Origin: Candidatus Zixiibacteriota bacterium
Lineage (GTDB): Bacteria; Zixibacteria; MSB-5A5; GN15; PGXB01
Length of the DNA: 64,000 nt
Reading direction: 5' to 3'
Assembly: GCA_900498245.1 (NCBI GenBank)
Contig: LS998015.1
Location: forward strand, 1,483,877 to 1,547,876
Of the stretch, positions 55,291 through 64,000 are shown in pieces. The translations under genes and the position numbers were made by a program. A model generated the notes under the pieces. That model had not been told where the DNA came from. It saw nothing but the letters and a program-made list of their open reading frames with translations, and ran no database searches. Position 1 is the stretch's first letter; each line of letters starts with the position of its first letter.

Positions 55291-55370
55291 CATATTGTAA
55301 GCGAGTGAGTCAATCCATCTGGATTGGCTACGAGCATCTTCCAACAGGTTGCACAGAAACCATCTTTGGA
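55291..55370 (+). repeat. 5' half of 23S rRNA processing stalk
   Basis: CATATTGTAAGC (55291-55302) is the exact complement of GCTTACAATATG (58489-58500), and CGAGCATCTTCCAACAGG near 55331-55348 matches the complement of the tract at 58459-58476 with one mismatch, continuing with GCACAGAAA at 55351-55359 and ATCTTTGG. Together they form a long stem around 23S, the expected RNase III site. Confidence 0.85.
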
Positions 55371-55387
55371 AATTCTTTTTAGGTTTC

Positions 55388-58415
<3,028 letters not shown>

Positions 58416-58437
58416 GATAAATTTCCTTTAACAGAGG

Positions 58438-58500
58438 TCCAAAGATATTTCTGTGCCACCTGTTGAAAGATGCTCGCGAAAATACTTGGCTTACAATATG
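58438..58500 (+). repeat. 3' half of 23S rRNA processing stalk
   Basis: Complement of the 55291-55370 tract, lying between 23S and 5S; see the 5' half for the paired segments. Confidence 0.85.
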
Positions 58501-58511
58501 CCGAAAAAATT

Positions 58512-58629
58512 TTCCGGTGGTTATGGCGGAGGGGAAACACCTGTTCCCATTCCGAACACAGCAGTTAAGCCCTCTGGCGTCGATGGTACTACTCGGGAGA
58601 CCGTGTGGGAGAGTAGAAAGCCGCCGGGA
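58512..58629 (+). rRNA. rrf: 5S ribosomal RNA
   Basis: About 118 bases. Terminal stem CCGGTGG pairs with CCGCCGG. Loop A-B segment CACCTGTTCCCATTCCGAAC at 58539-58558 and the GGTACTACTCGGGAGACCGT segment later are typical of bacterial 5S. Exact ends uncertain by a few bases. Confidence 0.95.
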
Positions 58630-58636
58630 GTAAATT

Positions 58637-58669
58637 AAAAAAGCCCTCTTGTAAAAGAGGGCTTTTTTT
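58637..58669. terminator. Bidirectional terminator after rRNA operon
   Basis: 14-base perfect stem with GTAA loop: A6-GCCCTCTT (58637-58650) and AAGAGGGC-T6 (58655-58668). The symmetric A and T runs let it terminate the rRNA operon and also the dockerin gene converging from the right. Confidence 0.92.
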
Positions 58670-58728
58670 GTTCAGTATTTTGTCCCTTACATCAAATGAT
58701 TAATCTTCGCTCGCGTGCTCGAAGCAAT

Positions 58729-59832
58729 TCATGGCCAACTAGGACAATCAGGTTCCGGGCCACTCTTGTAAAGGTAATTGATCAAATATGAAATATCCAA
58801 AATATTTACACTCCCATCTTTATTTGCGTCGCGGCCCTGCCACGGATTGGTACAAAGCTCGTGTTTATACAGGCAATTTATGAGTTTGGATATATCGAGA
58901 ATATTTACCGATCCATTATCATCGGCGTCACCGCATTTGCCGGCAATAGCAATAACCGCAGAACAAATATTATGAGACCAGCAGCGATCCGGCCCCCCGC
59001 AATAGGGATCTGATACATAGAGCCGGAGCGTATCAAGGGTCCAGGCATCATAAAGGTTTGAGGGGTAATACGACCAATAACCGGAAAAAGTATCGACAAC
59101 CCCGGGTCCCTTCAAGTGCATAAAATAGATATCCGTCGGATTCTGGGCGGATGCGCCCCGCGCCTGGTTCCAGCTAATGGCAGTGAATTGATATTCCAAT
59201 GTACCGCCAATTTGTCCTCGAATAGTATCCGGGCAATTGGTAAATTCGGGCCTGCTACAGGCATCGTCCAAAATTCTCCAGCAGACCTTCTGGAAGCCCG
59301 GGTCCGGTTCTTCGAACCACCAATCAAAACTGTAATCGACCGGATATCCTTTTTCTATACAAATTGAATAATCACCGCCGCCATAGCCGCATGAGACCCA
59401 GAGGGGAAAACGGAGCAATTCTATTTCTCCCAGGCCGGTCGGCCAGCCGACTGTGCCAGCGCCCGTGAAAGCGAATAAATTGGGAAGTACACTATCCCAG
59501 CTTTCGACATAGGACATTGAGTAAACATTCCAAAAGGACTCAAAAAGCGGTTGAATTATATTGGAAGTATCGCCCCAATGAACGACTATTGATGGGCTAA
59601 GCCCTGTAATAGAAAATGGCATTGCCAGTCCTACTCGCGCTTCTGTCCCCTGATGGTCAGCGTAGACATGGATATAAAAATCCATCCCCGGATTGATCAT
59701 TTTTTCCCCCGAAGAGTAAACCGCCGGGCCGCTGATGTCGGCGCGAAAAACTATAGGGCCACTATGAGCAGAAGAATAGATCGCGATTATTGCGGCAAAA
59801 CTGCAAAAAATTGATCTGATTGCCCTTAACAT
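58729..59832 (-). CDS. Exported protein with C-terminal dockerin
   Basis: 367 residues with a signal peptide (MLRAIRSIFCSFAAIIAIYS). The middle (about 24-295) is a beta-rich unrecognised region with several cysteines and a repeated WVSCGYGGGDYSI, CPDTIRGQIGG type texture. The C-terminus has two dockerin repeats, DADDNGSVNILDISKLINCL and DANKDGSVNILDISYLINYL. GGGAGG eight bases before the ATG supports the start. Probably displayed on the surface; the partner and ligand are unknown. Confidence 0.85.
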   Translation of the reverse strand: MLRAIRSIFCSFAAIIAIYSSAHSGPIVFRADISGPAVYSSGEKMINPGMDFYIHVYADHQGTEARVGLAMPFSITGLSPSIVVHWGDTSNIIQPLFESFWNVYSMSYVESWDSVLPNLFAFTGAGTVGWPTGLGEIELLRFPLWVSCGYGGGDYSICIEKGYPVDYSFDWWFEEPDPGFQKVCWRILDDACSRPEFTNCPDTIRGQIGGTLEYQFTAISWNQARGASAQNPTDIYFMHLKGPGVVDTFSGYWSYYPSNLYDAWTLDTLRLYVSDPYCGGPDRCWSHNICSAVIAIAGKCGDADDNGSVNILDISKLINCLYKHELCTNPWQGRDANKDGSVNILDISYLINYLYKSGPEPDCPSWP

Positions 59833-60151
59833 AATAGAATCCTCCCTTGTAGATATCGGAAATCGCTGAGCGAATACCCGATTTGCTTGCCTAAATAATT
59901 ATATGATGATTGTCCATTCTGTCAATCAAAAAATCAATAATTGCCCGGGCAAACCATTGAATCCCTTCAGGTGCTTAATGATGATTGTCACCACTCGGAA
60001 TTGGCACCCCTTTGCCAAACCACCTTGACCTTATTCCCGAGCCTCTGACCACGCTTTATTAATCAGTTGCGGGAGATGAGGTTGGACGAATTTAGCAATA
60101 TCGGAGCGATATTTTGAACAAACAATTATCGCCCAACGTTAGTATAAGGTG

Positions 60152-60179
60152 TTGACATTATATTTTATGTCGATATATT
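60152..60179 (+). promoter_or_regulatory. Sigma70-type promoter of the RRM gene
   Basis: TTGACA at 60152-60157, 16-base A/T-rich spacer, TATATT at 60174-60179. It would start RNA near 60186, leaving a leader of about 178 bases before the RRM start codon. Confidence 0.65.
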
Positions 60180-60209
60180 GTAACATGATAAAGGATCTCC
60201 TTCATTAAT

Positions 60210-60327
60210 TTTTCTCAAGGTTTGGATCTTTAAAAACAATCTCTTGTAAAAAAACTTAATCTGGAGACAAGGCGCAATAGGGCGCAAACAAAAGTTTGTC
60301 TTATGTCACGATTAAACCTTGAGAAAA
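60210..60327 (+). promoter_or_regulatory. Structured 5' leader of the RRM gene (long inverted repeat)
   Basis: TTTTCTCAAGGTTT at 60210-60223 is the exact complement of AAACCTTGAGAAAA at 60314-60327, 90 bases apart. Between them lie a tandem-like GGCGCAATAGGGCGCAA near 60270 and a hairpin CAAAC-AAAA-GTTTG near 60288, itself flanked by AGACAA and TTGTCT. A long structured leader of this kind is known for cold-shock genes; here the role is inferred. Confidence 0.6.
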
Positions 60328-60363
60328 GGATCGTCAACAAGACGAACACATTTGGAGTGTAGA

Positions 60364-60711
60364 ATGAATATCTACGTAGGCAATCTGTCCAGTGCGACAG
60401 GCGAAGAAGATCTGCGCAAAGCTTTTGAAAGTTTCGGCCAGGTTTCGAACGTCAACATCATCAAGGATAAGTTCTCAGGCGAACCGAGAGGTTTTGGTTT
60501 TGTCGAGATGGATTCCAAGGAAGAGGCCCAGGCGGCCATTTCCGGACTGAACGGCCAGGACCTTAACGGCCGGACCTTGAATGTTAATGAAGCTCGCCCC
60601 CGCACGGAAGGCGGCGGCGGTCGCGGCGGTAGCCGTGGCGGCTTCGGCGGCGGACGCGGCTTTGGCGGCGGCGGCAATCGCGGCGGCGGCGGCGGAAATC
60701 GTCGCTTCTAA
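60364..60711 (+). CDS. RRM-family glycine-rich RNA-binding protein
   Basis: 115 residues. One RNA recognition motif (1-80) with RNP2 IYVGNL near 3-8 and RNP1 RGFGFVEM near 41-48, then a glycine/arginine-rich tail ([16 protein letters not shown] type) of about 30 residues. This is the cold-inducible Rbp form of bacteria, probably an RNA chaperone. ATG 60364 with TTTGGAGTG upstream is chosen; the open frame further upstream lies in the leader. Followed by a terminator-like hairpin. Confidence 0.93.
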   Translation: MNIYVGNLSSATGEEDLRKAFESFGQVSNVNIIKDKFSGEPRGFGFVEMDSKEEAQAAISGLNGQDLNGRTLNVNEARPRTEGGGGRGGSRGGFGGGRGFGGGGNRGGGGGNRRF

Positions 60712-60721
60712 GCAATTAGAC

Positions 60722-60754
60722 AGCCGCTGACCTGTAAGGGTCGAGGCGGCTTTA
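60722..60754 (+). terminator. Terminator-like hairpin after the RRM gene
   Basis: AGCCGC (60722-60727) and GCGGCT (60746-60751) enclose an inner TGACC/GGTCG stem, followed by TTAAG. The T tract is short. Confidence 0.6.
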
Positions 60755-60856
60755 AGTCAGGGGATTGGCGATAGTTCAATCCCCTTTCTTTTTGGTCGCA
60801 AATTTGTGGCCTTATGTCGCACTTCTGTCTCTTCTAATTTAGCCGATAACAAATAT

Positions 60857-61255
60857 ATGCAAGTCCTTGTTGCGGCCGAAAAAATTTTAAATGATTACTT
60901 TACCGATGTCCTCGATGATATAGGTATCGATGTGATAACCATAGAGCCGGCCCTCAAAAAGGATGCAGTCCTGAACGCTCTGAGGAAGGAAAATTTCGAT
61001 CTTATCATCCTTACAAACTCCGATTTCCCGCCTGGCGAATTACCGCCATTGTCCGCCCTCATAAAATTAAATTACCCGAGAGCGAAAATTATTGTTGTCA
61101 CGGGTTATATCGGAAAAGATCTTGCCAATTCTCTGGCCGTAATCGGTATCGATGCCTTTATGACGCTGCCTTTTAAGATTGCCGAAATGCAGGCAGTGGT
61201 GAGAAGAATCCTCGGAATCGAATCGGACGTTTCTCCTTCGATTTATCAATCTTGA
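60857..61255 (+). CDS. Receiver-like protein lacking phosphorylation residues
   Basis: 132 residues with a CheY-like outline: MQVLVAAEKILNDYFTDVL, FDLIILTNSDFPPGELP, AKIIVVTGYIGKD, GIDAFMTLPFKIAEMQAVV. Aligning the strands, the acidic pair of strand 1 is Ala-Glu, the phospho-Asp at the end of strand 3 is Thr (ILT), and the conserved Lys of KPF is Leu (LPF); the switch Thr remains. It should not be phosphorylated in the normal way. ATG 60857 is chosen as the start of the first strand. No kinase gene nearby. Confidence 0.7.
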   Translation: MQVLVAAEKILNDYFTDVLDDIGIDVITIEPALKKDAVLNALRKENFDLIILTNSDFPPGELPPLSALIKLNYPRAKIIVVTGYIGKDLANSLAVIGIDAFMTLPFKIAEMQAVVRRILGIESDVSPSIYQS

Positions 61256-61304
61256 CAATTCTCCTCCGGCAATTCATATTTATCCTAATCCTCAGGAGGA
61301 CAAT

Positions 61305-61661
61305 ATGAATTCCTTTGTCAAAGAATGGGAAAATACCATTTATCCCGAACTGATCCGCAACATGCCCGAAATCGATATCCCCCTCAAAGGGATTCGCGGT
61401 TGGCTCCTTCAGGGCAAGGACAGACAGGCGGTCTTTTTCGATATCCAAGCCGGGGCAGTGGTCCCGCCGCATTCGCACTGCGCCCAGATGGGGATAATGC
61501 TTGTCGGGGAGATGGAACTAACTATTTCCGGCGAAACCCGCACATACCGCAAGGGGGACTGTTATTTTATCCCCGAAGGCGCCGTCCATTCGGCCAAATT
61601 TCCGACCCATATCAATGTAATCGACATTTTTGACTCGGCGGATCGGTACAAGGCAAAATGA
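61305..61661 (+). CDS. Cupin-domain protein
   Basis: 118 residues. Single cupin: VVPPHSHCAQMGIMLVGEME near 53-72 has two His and the Glu-equivalent, and GDCYFIPEGAVHSAKF near 85-100 has the last His. CAGGAGGACAAT before the ATG. A small metal-binding protein or isomerase; substrate unknown. A decayed tandem copy lies at 62441-62695 after the isochorismatase-like gene. Confidence 0.9.
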   Translation: MNSFVKEWENTIYPELIRNMPEIDIPLKGIRGWLLQGKDRQAVFFDIQAGAVVPPHSHCAQMGIMLVGEMELTISGETRTYRKGDCYFIPEGAVHSAKFPTHINVIDIFDSADRYKAK

Positions 61662-61773
61662 TGAAGGCGTGATTGTCGAGCGGCAAGGATCACTTTTAAT
61701 ATTTTGTTTTGGAAGCCTTTAACTTGGACATAACTTGGCAATGACAGAAATGTAAATCATCAGGAGAATGCAA

Positions 61774-62427
61774 ATGATTGAACCTTATGTCACGCCGGCC
61801 AATATTGCGCAGAAGTCCGCCGCCTGGCTGTCCCAGGTGGCGCCATTTAATACTCATAAAATGACTCTAAATCGGAGCAGAGCGGCTCTGCTTGTGGTGG
61901 ATATGCAAAAATTCTTCCTGGATCCTGACTCGCCGACATATACGCCGGGGGGACCGGCGGTATTGCCCTCAATAAGAGTTCTAATCGAGCGATTCAGGTC
62001 GGCGAAACGGCCGGTGATATTTACAAAACATGTCCATCATCCGGACTTTATCGATGCCGGAATCATGAAATGGTGGTGGGAAGGAGCTTGTTTGGAAGGA
62101 TCCCCGGAGAGTGAGATACCCGACGGAATAGCACCGCTCCCCGGTGAAAAAATAATTCTCAAACATCGCTATTCGGCATTCTATAACACCGATTTGGAAA
62201 CCATTCTGAGATGTCTCAAGGTCGAGGATCTCGTCATTGCCGGTATAATGACTAACATGTGCTGTGAATCGACTGCCCGCGACGCTTATTACCGGGATTA
62301 TCGGGTTTTCTTTCCAGTCGATGCAACCGGGAGCATAAATGAGGAAATGCATTTGGCCAGTTTATTGAACCTTGCGTTTGGATTTGCATTTGTGACCACC
62401 GTCCATGATATTATAAAGCAATTGTAA
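61774..62427 (+). CDS. Isochorismatase-family cysteine hydrolase
   Basis: 217 residues. Catalytic triad in family order: Asp in ALLVVDMQKFF near 35, Lys in ILKHRYSAFY near 130 and Cys in MTNMCCESTARDAYYRDY near 157. Family members hydrolyse isochorismate, nicotinamide, N-carbamoylsarcosine or similar; the substrate is not readable. AGGAG at 61762-61766 is seven bases from ATG 61774, so the earlier in-frame ATG 61768 is rejected. Sits between a cupin gene and its pseudogene. Confidence 0.88.
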   Translation: MIEPYVTPANIAQKSAAWLSQVAPFNTHKMTLNRSRAALLVVDMQKFFLDPDSPTYTPGGPAVLPSIRVLIERFRSAKRPVIFTKHVHHPDFIDAGIMKWWWEGACLEGSPESEIPDGIAPLPGEKIILKHRYSAFYNTDLETILRCLKVEDLVIAGIMTNMCCESTARDAYYRDYRVFFPVDATGSINEEMHLASLLNLAFGFAFVTTVHDIIKQL

Positions 62428-62440
62428 CAGGAGAAAATCA

Positions 62441-62695
62441 ACGAGTTCGATTATTAAAAGATGTGACAATACCATCTCCCCCGAAGTGAATTGCAGCGCG
62501 GCGAAGATCCATATCCCGCAAAAAGCGTTCGAGGCCGGCTTCTTCATGGGGGCGATAAGGGGGCGGTTTTCTCTGATATTCAGGCCGGGGCAATTGTCCC
62601 ATCCCCCTTCCCCTTTCGCCCAAGCAGGCAAGAATTATCTCACTTTCAGACGAATTCCTTTTCAATTGTGCACGGCCAATTCGTCAATATATTAA
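62441..62695 (+). pseudogene. Decayed tandem copy of the cupin gene
   Basis: Bases 62441 onward align without gaps to the cupin start (61305) for about 48 positions, including the CAGGAG site at 62428-62433, but the start codon is ACG. Near 62518-62527 an extra base shifts the frame; after it VRGRLLHGGDKGAVFSDIQA matches IRGWLLQGKDRQAVFFDIQA of the cupin, and then IVPSPFPF replaces VVPPHSHC, so metal ligands are gone. A further insertion and a gap follow. It fills the whole space after the hydrolase gene. Confidence 0.85.
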
Positions 62696-62767
62696 GGCAA
62701 ATAGAGGAAGATTGAGCCTATCAGTAAAGAAAAATTATTAATATAATTTTAAGGAGGGGGGAGTCCT

Positions 62768-63442
62768 ATGCGTTGGGTCATAATTTCTGTAATCGTACTT
62801 TTTATACCAATTGCGGCCTCAGCGGAACTTGATCCTTTTGAGATAAGTTTGGGTGGCGGCATGTCACTGCCAGCCAATCCGACCGAATTTGCCAATTATT
62901 GGCACACCGGACAATATTTCAATGTAGAATTGGGGCAGAAGGTAAGTCGATACTGGTACTTGACGTTTTCCGTCGAATATGGGCGATACGCTTTTGATGC
63001 CGATAGTTATCCCGTCCCTATTATTTTATTATCTCGGGTCGCGTCAGCCAAGCCCGGCCCGGAAGGTCAGGGGGACACCCAGTATCTGAATCCCGTCATC
63101 CTTAATCGCGATGGCGATCATGCTCGCACCGTTGCCGTCCTATTTGGCGCCAGAATGTATGCAAATGCCGTTGACCGGACAGCGGCTCCATTCCTTGCTG
63201 GCCAAGTGGGTTATTTTAAGCATAGCGGCAAGACCCAGATCACGTGGAATTATTCGGATATTTATAATTGGACTGGCATCGATGGTGACGGTGTGCTCTT
63301 AGCGCTGAATTTGGGACTCGATTTCAGTCTTTCTAAACATCTGTTGCCCTTTGTGAAATTCGGGTTTGGCTATTCATTCCTAAATAATGGGAAAACAACG
63401 CAATTTTTCCCTCTAACCGCCGGACTGCGATTCAGGCTCTGA
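62768..63442 (+). CDS. Small outer-membrane beta-barrel protein
   Basis: 224 residues with a signal peptide (RWVIISVIVLFIPIAASA). Short alternating strands such as FEISLGGGMSLPA, YWYLTFSVEYGRYAF, AVLFGARMYAN and LLPFVKFGFGYSF, and a C-terminal strand ending in LRFRL, are typical of 8-stranded OmpA/OmpW-like barrels. AAGGAGGGGGGAG before the ATG is an exceptionally strong ribosome site. Ligand unknown. Confidence 0.75.
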   Translation: MRWVIISVIVLFIPIAASAELDPFEISLGGGMSLPANPTEFANYWHTGQYFNVELGQKVSRYWYLTFSVEYGRYAFDADSYPVPIILLSRVASAKPGPEGQGDTQYLNPVILNRDGDHARTVAVLFGARMYANAVDRTAAPFLAGQVGYFKHSGKTQITWNYSDIYNWTGIDGDGVLLALNLGLDFSLSKHLLPFVKFGFGYSFLNNGKTTQFFPLTAGLRFRL

Positions 63443-63636
63443 CTGATTTTCGAGTCGCCGCCACGCCCGATGCCGGTGATATCTGCTTCCTCGATCCCGT
63501 TAGAACCTCCCCGGCTCATGGTTTTTCTCCTTGACCTCGATTACCAAGTAAACTATTTTTCAGGCTGTAAAATTCAATTTCAAATTTGATGACAGCAGCA
63601 CTTCGAACCCAATAATAAAAATGGATGATAGCCGCT

Positions 63637-64000
63637 ATGAATAAGCAAAACGTGAACCGCTTGATTACAGCCCTGGGAGTATCCCTGATAGTATTTGCCC
63701 TTGCCATCATTTTGCCCAAATTGATTATCGAAGGCCCCGTGAGCCGTATCCTGACAACCCAGGCCTTGGAAGTCGGCCTGTCGCTTATCGCAATATTATT
63801 TCTGGGCAGAGGGAAGTTTGCCGAATACGGTTTCCGTCGCCCATTACCGGGAACTATTTCCGTCTCGAAATTATCTCATTGGTTTTGGCCCGGTCTTTTT
63901 GCCTTGGTTATCGGGGCGGCGGCCAGTATCGCTTTGTTAATAATGGGGGCCGCCGGAAATCCCATTATCAGGCAACTGACCATGCCTCAAATTTTATTAT
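63637..64000 (+). CDS. Probable CPBP-family membrane protein (3' end cut by window)
   Basis: Open frame of 121 codons to the window edge, starting MNKQNVNRLITALGVSLIVF. Three hydrophobic segments are seen (about 10-31, 40-55, 82-104) with LGRGKFAEYGFRRP between, a segment common just before the core of CPBP (CAAX-like) intramembrane proteases. The catalytic EE motif lies outside the window, so the assignment is tentative. Weak ribosome site. Confidence 0.55.
   Translation, partial: MNKQNVNRLITALGVSLIVFALAIILPKLIIEGPVSRILTTQALEVGLSLIAILFLGRGKFAEYGFRRPLPGTISVSKLSHWFWPGLFALVIGAAASIALLIMGAAGNPIIRQLTMPQILL

Larger units (their letters stand above)
59833..60363 (+). other. Promoter and long leader region of the RRM gene
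   Basis: 531 bases without a supported gene. The right part holds a promoter (60152-60179) and about 178 bases of probable leader RNA with paired 14-base arms. The left part carries the dockerin gene promoter region. Nothing else recognisable. Confidence 0.6.

Noticed and set aside
62362-62665. Two minus-strand frames over the cupin pseudogene
   Set aside because: They are antisense to the decayed cupin copy, whose alignment explains the sequence.
63370-63519. 49-residue minus-strand frame starting MSRGGSNGIEEADITG with AAGGAG upstream
   Set aside because: Half of it is antisense to the barrel gene and the sequence matches nothing I know. The good ribosome site makes it a candidate small protein or gene remnant, but evidence is too thin.

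Overview
The window reads as chromosomal DNA of a Gram-negative, double-membrane bacterium. Supporting features are outer-membrane beta-barrels, a SPOR lipoprotein, an MXAN_6640-like secreted protease, dockerin-bearing exported proteins, a group 3b type [NiFe] hydrogenase and an rrn operon with Ile and Ala tRNA genes in the spacer. This mix recalls uncultured FCB-group lineages such as Zixibacteria. That is an inference from gene content only; the complete 16S gene at about 53408-54957 would settle it. I see no phage, insertion sequence, integrase or CRISPR array.

Layout. 1-8383 (minus strand): a hydrogenase operon in the order hydB, a cyclic-nucleotide-binding protein, hydG, hydD, hydA, maturation protease, hypF, hypC, hypD (cut by the window edge). 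A 684-base AT-rich region with a CRP-like palindrome separates it from a chemoreceptor (9068-10723) whose extracytoplasmic domain carries a CZB zinc-binding signature. 10829-18663: housekeeping and exported genes (M28 peptidase with dockerin, galT, glnS, a gluzincin peptidase, two membrane proteins), then tRNA-Gln(CUG). 18851-26507: thiamine pyrophosphokinase, a D-threonine-aldolase-like enzyme, and a divergent cluster around the AmmeMemoRadiSam genes: DUF362, radical SAM AmrS and a membrane aminopropyltransferase-like protein on the minus strand, and a Memo-AMMECR1 fusion on the plus strand. AmrS and the fusion carry export-type N-termini.

26577-37976 is a tightly packed plus-strand run: manC-like, SPOR lipoprotein, tsaC, low-molecular-weight phosphatase, DUF3108, a conserved unknown enzyme-like protein, ftcD, a PHP phosphoesterase, a secreted protease, an ECF S-component and a TonB-receptor-like barrel. 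38200-39406 is a peroxiredoxin-superoxide dismutase pair. 41464-47698 holds an acyl-CoA dehydrogenase followed by a complete 2-oxoacid dehydrogenase complex that looks branched-chain-like; lipB lies further on. 47835-52957 carries small DUF2752, TM2 and PAS proteins, a fibronectin/LVIVD lipoprotein, a methyltransferase, lipB and arsM.

53158-58669 is a complete rRNA operon with promoter, boxA elements, processing stalks and a terminator. 58729-64000 holds another dockerin protein, a cold-shock-like RRM protein with a structured leader, a receiver-like protein that has lost its phosphorylation residues, a cupin and its decayed tandem copy on either side of an isochorismatase-like hydrolase, a small barrel protein, and the start of a probable CPBP membrane protein.

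The strongest candidates for something undescribed are the exported AmmeMemoRadiSam / DUF362 / aminopropyltransferase-like cluster, the cyclic-nucleotide-binding protein inside the hydrogenase operon with a matching operator upstream, the ECF S-component paired with an outer-membrane barrel, and the RRM gene leader.
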